Source: Tetraselmis striata (taxonomy: Eukaryota > Chlorophyta > Chlorodendrophyceae > Chlorodendrales > Chlorodendraceae). Taken from it: 64,000 nucleotides of DNA. The position numbers and the translations under genes are program-made. How positions within the stretch are numbered: position 1 is the first letter of the stretch; every line of letters starts with the position of its first letter. The notes beneath the pieces are model-generated. The model was not told where the DNA came from and ran no database searches. It saw only the letters and a list, made by a program, of their open reading frames with translations. Below, piece by piece: positions 33,402-42,699 of this stretch. The stretch is taken from the NCBI GenBank assembly GCA_006384855.1, contig VCJN01001096.1, positions 1-64,000 of the forward strand. Direction: 5' to 3'.

Positions 33402-35044
33402 GTATGGACCAGTGTTGCTTGTGTTGAACTCAGTTCACTTCGTCGGGTAGTTCGTGAGGTAAGGCCGAAACCGAACGGAACCACCTGAATTCAGTTCAGA
33501 CTGAACGGCATCGAAAATCCCCTGACCTCAAGGATCTCCGAACTACATCGTAACACAGCAGATATGACCCCAACAAGTTACCGCAGCGTTCGTGCATGGA
33601 GATAAGGTGTTCTACGGTGAGAAACTCGCCGCGCATGCCCCGGAACCCCTCCAACAGATTAGGTGCACCAGCCGCCATCCTATTGTTCCGCACACAACAC
33701 TTCCACTCCAACACTTCCACTCCAACACCCAAACATGAATTAGGTCCACTGTCAACCCGATATGCAGTCGCCGCCCATCAGTACACATGAACACAGCGAT
33801 GAGGTAATGTGCGATGTCGTCGAGTCGGAGGTCGAGGAGGACGTCGTATCGTGGAGAAGTAGCCGCATGCCGCTAGCGACGATGACGGCGCGCAGCTAAC
33901 CGCCGGCGTTACTCCCAATGCAATGCGGCGGCGCCCCCCTCTCCGCCTAGCACCGCCTCTTCGCGTGCCTTGAAGGCAGCTACGCGAATCCGAACCCCAA
34001 CAACCCGATGGTTCGAGTAATCAACAACATACGAGATCGGCGGCCGACGCGCCAACTGGCGACAATGCGTTCGATCACCGCGTCGATATGGCACAGCGCA
34101 ATTGGCAGGATAACTGGGGAACCAATCAAAAGCGGAAAGTAAAGTGGGGCTTCTTTGTCCCATGTGAACCAGCGCCAGAGGGCATGGACGAAAACGCTGC
34201 CAAGCTTGGCGACCATGCGCATGCCATCATGATCGCCTATGGTCTGATCAAGCAGTACCGGGACACTGACCTCATAACCCTGATGTTGGCCTTGGACGGC
34301 ACCATCACAACTGCCAAGCGTGCACCTGGAGGCACCAGTGGTAATTCCGTTGCTGTCCCAGACATTCATGTTGAGCCCGACATTGATCTCATGGCGGCAA
34401 CAGATCAGCAAAACGATGTAGACAGGGACCAGAGGAGGGAGGAGAGCTACAGGAAGCAAGTAGTCTTGGATGAGTGGACCCGCTATGGCTGTTCGGCACA
34501 GAAGGCCAGGGAGAACGATAGCTTTGCCACATGTGTCAGTCTGATGGAGTGGTGCTGGCGTGCCCAGGCACGCTTCCCAGCAGTACCATGTAGTATCTGA
34601 GCTTGCCCGTATTATGCTCTGCGTTCCAGCCAGCCAAATAGAATGTGAATGTGTTTTCTCTTTAGCAGGTCTGGTTACCAGAGCATGCGTAACAAAACGG
34701 GTCGAAGTGGAGATGATGGCCACACAGGTCTTCATTACCAAGACCGTGGATGTCGCCGCCGAGATCCATGATATATTGTTGCAACCATACGGCGAGAGTA
34801 CGTTCAACAATGCCATCTCCGGCAACCTCAAAATACCTTCACCTGCGGAGGAGGCCATTTCCATCGCTGCAGCATGCAACGAGGGGCTGCCTGACTGTGA
34901 GGGCAAGGCTCTCAATGACCAGCTCATCCTGGAGCGTGAGCTTCTGAAGGAGTGGCATGAACTGAATTTAGTTGAACTCCTTGAATTCAGTTCAGTCCGA
35001 ACTGAACTTGGCCGAAATGAGTTCAGCACAACCCTGGTATGGAC
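33402..35044 (+). mobile_element. hAT transposon copy (33410-35036), perfect 8-bp TSD
   Basis: The 8-mer gtatggac lies directly outside both ends (33402-33409 and 35037-35044). The left end starts cagtgttgcttgtgttgaac. The right end, read inward, starts cagggttgtgctgaactc, the hAT terminal consensus. Subterminal gaattcagttcag motifs occur at both sides (about 33485 and 34984). The 1627-bp interior keeps only the C-terminal part of the transposase. Full hAT transposons are usually 2.5-5 kb, so this is an internal-deletion derivative. Confidence 0.92.
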
Positions 35045-35048
35045 ATAA
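34088..35048 (+). pseudogene. hAT transposase, C-terminal dimerisation region, frameshifted
   Basis: The first frame (34088-34600, 170 aa) ends SLMEWCWRAQARFPA. The second (34560-35048) continues QYHVVSELARIMLCVPASQI then ECECVFSLAGLVTRA. Joined in order, these form the hAT C-terminal block W...FP...LAR..L..PASQ...E..FSLAG, needed for dimerisation and activity. A frameshift near 34580 and the lack of the N-terminal zinc finger and the catalytic Asp region mean it is not functional. Family assignment is supported independently by the ends and the 8-bp TSD. The second frame runs through the right terminal repeat and stops 4 bp after the TSD, so its last 20 or so codons are not real protein. Confidence 0.82.
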
Positions 35049-35094
35049 GGCATAAGTTATTCCGGGAAACTTGTAGTCGCTATGTTATAAGTGG

Positions 35095-35590
35095 TTATGC
35101 TAATGAGGAAGTCACATCGAAAATCGGCATAAGTCCCAGGCAAAAGTGCCGGCATATGTAGTCCCCTTTCGCGGTCAGGTGCCGGACGCCCATGAGTGTC
35201 TCCATCCGTAGCCGCTTGCGCGCGCAGAAGGTGTTGAGCATGCGGAGGTCGATGATGAAACGCCACTGGTTGTCGCCGGGCTTCGGAACGAAGAACGCCC
35301 GGGACACCCACCATGCGCACGACGACTTCTCCCACGCGCCGGCCGCCGTAAGCGTCTTAGTTCGGCGGTGAGGAACTTAAGTTGGGCAGGGGTTGCGTCG
35401 TTGAACGAGACGCCTTGGTTGAACCTTGGGGGTGGCCGGTTGTAGCGGAAAGGCACGCGTACGCAATCCCGTATCCAGCTCGTCACTTGCGCGCTCGCGC
35501 CGATGTCTCGCCAGTGCCGCCAACTCCGCCTTACGCGGTGACGCATATAGTCGGAGTCGGGGCAACAGCTGTTGGCGCGGCGCGCCACAC
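35095..35590 (-). pseudogene. DIRS-type reverse transcriptase, N-terminal part
   Basis: One minus frame (from 35588) reads WRDIGASAQVTSWIRDCVRV with PFRYNRPPPRFNQGVSFNDA, the region that precedes RT in DIRS elements. The next frame reads SRAFFVPKPGDNQWRFIIDL then RMLNTFCARKRLRMETLMGV, which is RT motif 1-2 (F-V-x-K-x-x-x-x-x-R-x-x-x-D-L-R-x-L-N). The catalytic Asp motif A and the xxDD box are not reached before the sequence diverges, so no polymerase activity is possible. A frameshift lies near 35310. Confidence 0.65.
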
Positions 35591-35765
35591 CGTCAGTCGC
35601 GTGTCTTGTCGCCGGTCCTGCCGCCGTTCTTGCCGTCGTTCTTGGCGTCTGCCTCGCGGCGTTGCTGCTCCCGCCTCTCGCGCGCCGCCTTGTCTTTTTT
35701 CTTCCGCGCCGGCGCGCCTTGTCGCGGTCGGTGTCGCGCTCCGCTGCTTGCCTCTTGAAGGTCGC

Positions 35766-36616
35766 TTATGCCTGTGCCTTGGCCGCAGCCGCGAGGCCGA
35801 CCTCGAGGCGCTTGTCCTCGAGCGCTGCCAGGAGGCCGTCGACGACGTTGGCGGAGCGTTCATGCTCGGCGGTGTCGAAGACTCGGGAGTAGATGAGTCG
35901 CTCGGCGACTTGCTCCTCGGGGGTGAGGGCCTTCTTGGCCTTGAAGCGTCGAAGGTAGGTGAGCCTGGCCTCATCCGCGTCGCCCACTGCTTCAAGCGTG
36001 CGATGCGCGGCGTCGAGTTGGTCGAGGGCGTCGACGCGGTCTTGGGTGGGGGTATCATTCGGGCGTGCGAAGCGTAGCCAGAGCTGTCTTTGCCGCCGCG
36101 TCAGCGGCGGCGCGGTAGACGCCAGAGCACAGCATGTGGCGGTACTCGTCGCGCGCCGCAGTCTTGTTGGCCTCCGTGAGATAGCGGTCGGCCTCGTCGT
36201 TACGGGGCCGCCAGAAGCTCGGGCGTGTGGCGCCCGACAAGGGGGGGGGGCGGGGGGGGAGGGCAGTCTTGGTACGCCCGGGGCAAGAGGTCTTCCCAAT
36301 CCCGAGGGTCGATGAACACGGCCGAGGCGTCGCGCGCGCCCCCCGTAGCAGCGGCTGTCCGGGCGGCGTGCTCCGGCTCCTTGCCACCCTCGCCGACTTC
36401 GTCGTCGTCCGAGGGAATGTCGCGCTGCTCCTTGTGCTTGTTGTTGTCCTGTTTGTCCAAGCGGGTCGATAAAGCGTCCACCTTCAACGCCAGCGCTTGC
36501 AGTAACGCAAGCGTTGTCGTGTCCCGTGTCGTCTCTGTCGGCTCCGCGGGCGTTTCGGCCAGACTGTCGGCTGGCGTTGCCTTCGTAGGGTCTGCCGCCT
36601 TCTTGCCGCCTGCCAT
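35766..36616 (-). pseudogene. Gag-like ORF1 of the DIRS-like remnant
   Basis: It starts MAGGKKAADPTKATPADSLA at 36616 with a helical LALKVDALSTRLDKQDN segment (possible coiled coil), then FIDPRDWEDLLPRAYQ and a Pro run from the C-rich tract. After a frame change it reads PSFWRPRNDEADRYLTEANK (36055-36387 frame), and after another, VDALDQLDAAHRTLEAVGDA with KKALTPEEQVAERLIYSRVF and a stop at 35766. The helical, acidic character and its position ahead of the RT support a nucleocapsid-like role. No zinc knuckle is seen. The 308-codon ORF beginning at 36692 is a mixture: only its last third is in the real frame. Confidence 0.5.
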
Positions 36617-36884
36617 CGTAGCGTGCGCAAGTGTCGAAGTGGAAAACTAGTCGTCCATACCGTCCACTCGTAGAGATATTCACAGCTTGCACACCTACGA
36701 GAGGTGCGACGCCGTTGCGCTAGCTGGTCAGCCGGCGCAAAGGCAGAAGGTGGACTCCCCTCGTGGTACGGGTGCGTCATGTAGCAGGGCTGTCGCATGC
36801 TGTCGCTAGCGCCGCTGGACATCGGGAAGTCCAAGCGGTACGCGTACTGCGAGTAGAGGTCCTGGTCGTTAGCATCCAAACTAC
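36617..36884. other. Junction between DIRS-like and Ty3 remnants
   Basis: No gene. Probably the 5' leader of the DIRS-like element. Confidence 0.35.
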
Positions 36885-37469
36885 TGTAGAATCTTAACGT
36901 TACCAGTACCGGTGACAGAATAGCCCGGTGTAATCATACCTCGATATTACCAATATGACCAATGAAACCCGCAGTTGGCTCCCCCGCAGACCGCGTACTG
37001 CTCGTAGTTACAGTACTTATATACGAGGCGATAGTGATGCGAAATTATCTCTCATGATCCCTGACACAATTGAACAATGGTATGCTTTAGATGTGGTCTT
37101 ACTTCCCTCCTCGACGCTGTTTGTAAGTACTCGTGGCAGTACTTAGTGAAACAAGGCTCTTACTCGTAGCGTTTGGCGAATTGAGGTGGTTGCTGAATGT
37201 AATCTCTTACAACATGCTGGTGGCATTGGATATTTATCCGATAGCGGTCCGACTAGGCACCGCGGACAGGCAGCTAGTAGCGCTATCCTGATTATTTAGG
37301 AGTTGTAGCGCGTATTGTATTTATGTTACCAGGAATATTACTGGCGCCTGGTTGTGGCCGTACCAGTAAATAGTACGCGTGCTGAAATATCAGCAGTAGA
37401 ACAGTGCGATTACTTGGCCATAAAACGTCGCAGGTGGTATTAGGGTAGTCGCTAGGCGCAGCCCTAACA
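36885..37469 (-). repeat. Putative 3' LTR of the Ty3/gypsy remnant
   Basis: Read on the minus strand it starts TGTTAGGGCTGCGCC right after a purine tract and could end TTCTACA at 36885. It contains a TATA-like cgtatataagtact near 37020. No matching 5' LTR is found beyond 42 kb, so the boundaries rest on TG...CA and the purine tract only. Confidence 0.4.
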
Positions 37470-37482
37470 TTCCCACCCCTCT
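37470..37482 (-). promoter_or_regulatory. Polypurine tract of the Ty3 remnant
   Basis: Minus strand agaggggtgggaa, directly before TGTTAGGG, in the place expected between integrase and 3' LTR. Confidence 0.5.
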
Positions 37483-37679
37483 GATAAATGACGAACTGGA
37501 AAGTGTCTTTTCGCGTCGCCGAAGGCCTGGCGCAGATGTCGGTTGGCGGTGGAAGCGTGATATAGCAATAACAACAGCATCAGTAGGTGTCAACGCTCCG
37601 GGATGGACTCTGGAAAACGCGACGGGTGGCGCGCTCGCAGGTTGGCGTATCCCTTTGAGCGTAGCGTGTCTTGCAAATG

Positions 37680-38249
37680 TCGGCTCGTCCTCGCGAAATC
37701 GTGTAGCGCCTCGACACGTCGCAGCGCGCTGTATGGCTCCCAGCTGTCATGACTTGAGTCGTAGTTCAGTTAACGCACCAGAAAGACGAGGCAGAGTCCT
37801 CGCTTGAACAGATCCTTGCGGCGCTCGATAGAGAAATCGAGTACGCGTTCAACGACGAACTCGTCGACATGGGGCTCCACACTGGACGGTGTTGTATCGG
37901 GCTGTGCATCTGGGTTGACGCACTGGCGCAGTCGACTGATGTGAAACACATTGTGGCAGTCGAACGTTGGTGGCATGCGCATACGATACGCCTGGCTGGA
38001 GATCTTGGCTGTGACCGGGTAGGGGCCGATGTAGCGATGTCGGAACTTGCGCGCCGGCTGGTTGCGTATGAGCAAGTGCTCCGTTGAGAGCCAGACTTTG
38101 TCTCCTTCGTACTCAACAAGGTTGGTTTTGCGGTCGGCATTATAGACCTTTTGATATTCATCAGCAAGCTTCAGTTGCTCAGTAATCAACATGTGAATTT
38201 CTTGAATATTTTGCAACTGTGTTGCGTGCATCTTGGTTGGCAGTAGCAA
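37680..38249 (-). pseudogene. Integrase C-terminal (GPY/F) module and chromodomain, stop-disrupted
   Basis: The frame from 38249 gives ITEQLKLADEYQKVYNADRK, EGDKVWLSTEHL, RKFRHRYIGPYPVTAKISSQ (the GPY/F module), NVFHISRLRQCV, then VERVLDFSIERRKDLFKRGL. The last piece is the start of a chromodomain. Its next conserved position, where V-R-W is expected, is V-R-stop at about 37770. Translation through the stop gives LNYDSSHDSWEPYSALRRVE, the typical chromodomain end (Y-x-x-x-x-D-S-W-E-P). In chromoviruses this domain steers integration towards particular chromatin marks. The N-terminal join to the integrase core is a frameshift near 38226. Confidence 0.8.
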
Positions 38250-38694
38250 TCAGATCAGGTGGTGTCGGTGGCATCATGCCATACATTGCCTCAAAAGGGG
38301 CATAGTATGTTGCTGAATGGACTGAATTATTGTAAGAAAATTCAGCAAGAGCCAAATGACTTAACCAAGAGTCATGTTGCTTGAGAACAAACGCACGTAA
38401 TATTTGCTCAATAGTTCTGTGGGTGCGTTCAGTTTGACCGTCAGTTTGCGGGTGATAAGCGCTGGAAATATTTAGCTTAGTTTGTAGAGCTGTAAACAAT
38501 GATTTCCAGAACACTGAAGTGAACATGGGATCTCTGTCAGAGATGATACATCTGCTGAGACCATGGTGTCTGTAAATATTGTCCAAATATAATCTGGCCA
38601 GCTGTGTCGCATCAATCTTAATATTGCATGGCACAAAATGTGACTGTTTGGTGAATGTATCAACAAACGTAGCAATAGCATCATAGCCATCCAC
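38179..38694 (-). pseudogene. Ty3/gypsy integrase catalytic core
   Basis: The frame gives MDGYDAIATFVDTFTKQSHF (first catalytic Asp in FVD), CIISDRDPMFTSVFWKSLF (second Asp in SDRD) and SSAYHPQTDGQTERTHRTIE (catalytic Glu in TER), the D-D-35-E triad. Then come LALAEFSYNNSVHSATYYAP and FEAMYGMMPPTP, the usual end of the core. It joins the DNA ends to host DNA. The catalytic residues are intact. The frame is cut at both ends by frameshifts (38697 and about 38226). Confidence 0.88.
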
Positions 38695-38695
38695 C

Positions 38696-39643
38696 TCAGT
38701 TTAAGTTGGGTATAAAATCCATTGAGATTATCTCCCAAGGCTTGGTTGCCTTTGGCAAGGGAAATAAAGAACCATGAGGCTTGGTGGTATCTGCTTTGAT
38801 TCTAACGCAAGTATCACATTGTTTGCAGTAATGCTTGACTGTGGTATTCATGCGTGGCCACCAAAACATACGCAGTATGTTGGCAAGAGTGCGTGTATGG
38901 TTGGGGTGTCCATTACCAACATGATACTCCTCAATGATGAGTTTTCTCAGTTCAGAATCATTGGGTGTACAGACCTTATCTGCCATATAGTAGAGACCAT
39001 CAGTCTCATCTTGTCGCACACCGTTAGGGGTGCGTCCATGGCTGTAGGCAACATCAGTGATGTAGGCAGCTTTGATCTTGTTTATTAGCTTGCTGTCAAT
39101 CTGCAAGGCGGACATTGCTGACAAATAGTCCTGCATTTGTTCAAGGTCAGCTTCGACCAGCTGGTTTTCATATTCAGTCAATGCATAATGCAAGTCAGGG
39201 CGGCGAGAGAGAGCATCAGCCTCATTGTCAGCGCCTTTGCGATATAATATCTGCAACACAGGTTCATTAGTCTGTGGGTTGACTGCCATGTATGGTGAAA
39301 TTTCATGTAACCATAGGGCATGGCGTCTGCCTAGTCCTTCCTGTGTAGGCAAATGCCTCAATGTGGCATGGTCAGTTATAACTGTAATACGGCGACTGCC
39401 TTCCAAATAGCAGCGCCATTCTTTCAGAGCACATACCACACCCAAGAGCTCTTGGTCATAGGTGGGATAATTCGTATGTGCAGCCTGCAATGTCTTTGCA
39501 TAATAGCTGCAGGGGTGGAAGTGGCCATCAGCATTAGCCCGGAGCAGAACTGCACCTAAGGCATATTTGCTGGCGTCAGTAGCCACTACAGACTCAGCAT
39601 CTTTGCCGGTGACAGGGCTTGCCAGCACTGGGGACTGGCACAA
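38696..39643 (-). pseudogene. Ty3/gypsy RNase H and integrase zinc-binding domain
   Basis: A 315-codon frame. The RNase H part runs from VVATDASKYALGAVLLRANA (catalytic Asp in ATDAS) through YYAKTLQAAHTNYPTYDQEL and VITDHATLRHLPTQ to KGADNEADALSRRPDL (Asp in ADALSR). The integrase H2C2 zinc finger follows: YHVGNGHPNHTRTLANILRM then WPRMNTTVKHYCKQCDTCVR (H-x4-H ... C-x2-C). It ends KPWEIISMDFIPNLN, which leads into the integrase core after a frameshift. The domains degrade the RNA strand and bind LTR ends. Confidence 0.88.
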
Positions 39644-39657
39644 GGCTTGCTTCAGTT

Positions 39658-40445
39658 TTACAAATGCAGCTTGGCATTCAACTGTCCAATCAAATATTTA
39701 TCCTTTCTTGTGAGGGCATATAACGGTGCTGCAATAGCAGAATAATTGCGCACATAGCGTCGGTAAAAATTGCAGAAACCAAGATATTGTTGGACATTCT
39801 GAACGTTCTTAGGCCTGGGCCAATCCTGAACAGCCTTGATTTTATTAGGCGAGGGTCTTAGGCCAGCGTGTGATACCATATGTTCCAAGGTATTCTAGTT
39901 CATTCTTGGCAAACCAGCATTTCTGTAATCGTAGTCTAATGTCATTAGACTCGAGCATAGTAAGAGCTGTGTCCAAATGTTGCAAATGTTCCTCAAGAGA
40001 GTTGCTAAGAATGAAGACATCATCCAAGTATACAAGTATAAAGGTATGCTTGTGTGGCTGGAGTATAGATGTCATCAGGCGTTGAAAAGAGGAGGGAGCA
40101 CTGGTGAGTCCAAATGGCATTACTAGCCACCCGAATTGGCCATAGACAGTTCGGAACGCTGTCTTAGGAACATCAGGTGGATTAATCCGGAGTTGGTGAT
40201 AACCTAAGGCGAGATCAAGAGCTGAATAGACAGTAGCACCAGATAGCATATCAAGTAATGCATCAGCAGGTGGAACAGGGAACTCAACCTTTTTGGTGTA
40301 CTTATTCAATTGACGGTAGTCAATGCACATGCGCAGACCGCCATTGGCCTTGCGGGCGAAGAGAACAGGAGCTGCATATGGAGAGAAGGACTCCTGTATA
40401 AACTGTTTCTCAAGAAAATAATTCAGTTGTGTTCTTAGTTCCTCT
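39658..40445 (-). pseudogene. Ty3/gypsy reverse transcriptase
   Basis: Open minus-strand reading starts near 40445 (NYFLEKQFIQESFSPYAAPV then LFARKANGGLRMCIDYRQLN). It continues with SALDLALGYHQLRI (motif A), AFRTVYGQFGWLVMPFGLTS (motif B) and ILVYLDDVFILSNS (motif C, catalytic YLDD). A frameshift near 39880 leads to [20 protein letters not shown] and [20 protein letters not shown], the connection before RNase H. All catalytic residues are present. The RT-RNase H joint near 39690 is also frameshifted. Confidence 0.88.
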
Positions 40446-40778
40446 AAGTCTGCAGGTGATAATCTGTATATTTTTCCTGCAGGACTTGAGCATCAGGAAC
40501 AAGAGGGATCTCATGATCAAGACCAGGGCGTAATTGTGGAAGGTCGTCAAGTGGAGAGCATATTGGTTTATGCTTCCGCAATAAGTCTCTGACTTGAGCT
40601 GTATAAGCTGCAGACTCATTAGTGTCAATTGCATTATCTCATCATCTATATGAAGCTCATCACTCTCTTTGGTGGCATTGTATTGTTTAACAATGGCACA
40701 GAAATAAATGTGTCAGGGTCATGCTTGGCAATCTCTCTGGCCATGCATGGCATTAGCATGAACCATTCTGACATTAGC

Positions 40779-42158
40779 CTAGCGGCGCTCTGTTTGGCAT
40801 TGGACTTTCAGTCCTGTGGGAAATGTCATCAGACCAGATTTCCAATCAACATGTGGGTTGTGTTGTTTCAGGAATTGCATCCCTAAAACCAGATTGAAAG
40901 TATTCTGCAACGGTGTGACTATGAAGTCAATGGGTATTGTGTAATTGTTGATATTCAATTCAAGGGTGGTTTTTTGTGAAGCGAGAACCATTCTACCGTC
41001 AGCAAGAATAACTCTTACTTTATTTTGAAATGGTGAAGTTGGTATTTGATTCTCTTTGACATACTTGGTGCTAGCAAAGTTCCAAGTAGCACCGCTGTCA
41101 ACCAGTAATGAGGGTGTTGTATTATATTCAGCACAGGTGAGGTGTAACAGCAATAAATCATGATCAGACTTGCTGGTAACAAAACATTTTTCTGTCATCA
41201 TACGTGACTGATGGGACTTCTTGGCTTTTGGTGTATACTCCTTACCTTGCTGCTCAACCAGCATGGTTTTGAGTTCCTCAGTGGTAACGACATCATTAAT
41301 TGCCTGGGCTGAACATTCCTCAACGGTATAGTCAGCCAGGTAGACATCAACATACCACTCAGTGGGTCCCATAGGTTCAGTATCAGTTGCTGAACTGGGA
41401 GTGTGAAACAGATATGTTCCATGCAGGTAGCTGTGAATTTTCTTATACTTTGAAAGCAGCGGTTCCCAGGATTGTCCTAATTGTGAGGACCATCTGGGCA
41501 TAACAATAATAGCTCTTAAGTCAAAGGGTGAGTCTTGTTTTTGCATCTCAAAATGTTGCAAGATGGGCAGGGCTGTGTCATCATACACTGGATTGCTGAA
41601 CACAGTTTTACCTTTGATGTCATGTTGCAGGTATGGTTTTTCAGCACTGCAATAATCTGAACACACAGCATTATATGCTGAGGCACATGCATCAAAAGTG
41701 ACTGGACCACAGGCATTATTCAATCTCTTGAATTCTGCTTGGTCAAACACAATAGAGTCAGTTGGACGTGCATTTGGTTTTGCATATTTGTTAGTTTCAG
41801 TGTCATCGCATGCGACGAACGCGGCGGATGGCCAGTAGACGGTGATGGTGTGCCAGTGTAGTCGGCCAGTCAAGTGGGACATGGCGGGGTAGCGTCGGCA
41901 CCAGCCACGTCGGGAGGGGAGGGGTTGCTTGGATAGATGAAGCATCGGCGGGTGGGATAACGTCCCGAGGCGGTGGGGTTTAGGTAGGGGAAACAGCGCC
42001 AGGCGACTTAACCTGCGACGAGTCGTTGGCGTCAGTGCCGTCCGCGACATGGCCGGTGTCCGTGCCGAAGGTAGGCTAAGGGGTTTGGGTTCGAAGAGCA
42101 GCGGCATCAATGTCGGCTGTGGCGGGTGCTGGAGTGGACGGCGGCGGCGTGGAAGCAC
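40779..42158 (-). pseudogene. Dam-like methyltransferase domain fused to retroviral-type aspartic protease
   Basis: The frame has 459 codons. Residues 1-115 are Pro/Arg/Leu-rich, in GC-rich DNA that probably does not belong to the element. Residues about 135-280 resemble the phage-type DNA N6-adenine methyltransferase (Dam) fold: CGPVTFDACASAYNAVCSDY, then GKTVFSNPVYDD at 184-195 in place of the catalytic (D/N)PP(Y/F) box, then LRAIIVMPRW and HGTYLFHT. The second Pro of the box is Val. Residues 351-430 are the protease: LLVDSGATWNFAS with the catalytic Asp in DSGA, LADGRMVLAS and LGMQFLKQHN. No gag capsid or zinc knuckle is seen, although this is where gag should end. Methyltransferase-like domains occur in DIRS elements and in some algal polyproteins; whether this one methylates DNA is unknown. 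Confidence 0.72.
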
Positions 42159-42201
42159 ATGGAGCAGCTGCGGCTGCTGCCTTTGCTGCTTCCTTGTCGG
42201 C

Positions 42202-42210
42202 CTATATAAA
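42202..42210 (+). promoter_or_regulatory. TATA-box-like sequence
   Basis: cctatataaagtgac, a good plus-strand TATA match, about 50 bp before the tandem repeats. No plus-strand gene follows, so this may be chance or an element promoter. Confidence 0.3.
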
Positions 42211-42255
42211 GTGACGACGACGTTTCATTTTCAATATCGATTCAGCAGCCGATAT

Positions 42256-42575
42256 ACTACACCAATAGTAAATCGAGAGAGCGAGCACTGATATAGATAC
42301 TACACCAATAAAAATCTTGACATCGCGCGGTGAAATATACTCTACCAATAGAATATCGACATATCATCTCGCGGAACAACGTTTTATTCGTCGTAAATCG
42401 AGCGGAAATACTCTACCAATAAATTATCGACGTATCGTCTCGCGAGACGGCGTTTTTGTTCGTCGTCAGTTGAGTGGATATACTCTACCAAAACAATGTC
42501 GAGAAATCAAGCACCGTGACGACGATAATATTGATATTGCTTTCAACTCATTTGGCAGATACACTCTACCAAATA
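42256..42575 (+). repeat. Minisatellite-like tandem array (tactctaccaat units)
   Basis: The core tact(c)taccaata recurs at about 42258, 42299, 42340, 42411, 42482 and 42562, giving spacings of 41, 41, 71, 71 and 80 bp. The two 71-bp units share aatatcgacatatcatctcgcg-type sequence. It ends in a C19 run (42579-42597). Confidence 0.7.
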
Positions 42576-42578
42576 TAT

Positions 42579-42597
42579 CCCCCCCCCCCCCCCCCCC
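42579..42597 (+). repeat. C19 homopolymer
   Basis: Marks the boundary between the tandem array and the 3' side of the DDE-like element. Confidence 0.95.
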
Positions 42598-42699
42598 ATA
42601 ATATGTCTTTCAAGCTAGCAAAACAGAAAGCTTAAGACCAAATTAATAGCCCCATTTTACAGCGGTCAATACAACACGAGCAATCATGCTCAAGGCTAC

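Larger units (their letters stand above)
35095..36616 (-). mobile_element. DIRS-like retroelement remnant: gag-like ORF and start of RT
   Basis: Minus-strand reading from 36616 gives a gag-like protein, then an Arg/Lys-rich stretch, then the first half of a DIRS-type reverse transcriptase that breaks off near 35095. The RT palm, RNase H and recombinase are missing downstream, where the sequence runs into the 3' side of the hAT insertion. Several frame changes, one at the C-rich tract at 36241-36259, show decay. Confidence 0.6.
37470..41830 (-). mobile_element. Ty3/gypsy chromovirus remnant with methyltransferase-like domain
   Basis: Domain order on the minus strand is Dam-like domain, aspartic protease, reverse transcriptase, RNase H, integrase zinc finger, integrase core, integrase C-terminal module, chromodomain. 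That order (RT-RH-INT plus chromodomain) defines Ty3/gypsy chromoviruses. The pol part between about 38.2 and 41.8 kb is AT-richer than its surroundings. At about 41.82 kb the base composition turns abruptly GC-rich, which I take as the 5' break point. Four or more frameshifts and a stop in the chromodomain make it inactive. Confidence 0.88.

Noticed and set aside
36484..36692. N-terminal part of the 308-codon minus ORF starting at 36692
   Set aside because: Its first two-thirds are out of frame with the gag-like reading that begins at 36616; only the end is real.
42256..42575. CRISPR-like array
   Set aside because: Unit spacings are irregular (41-80 bp), spacers share sequence, no cas genes are present, and the genome is eukaryotic.
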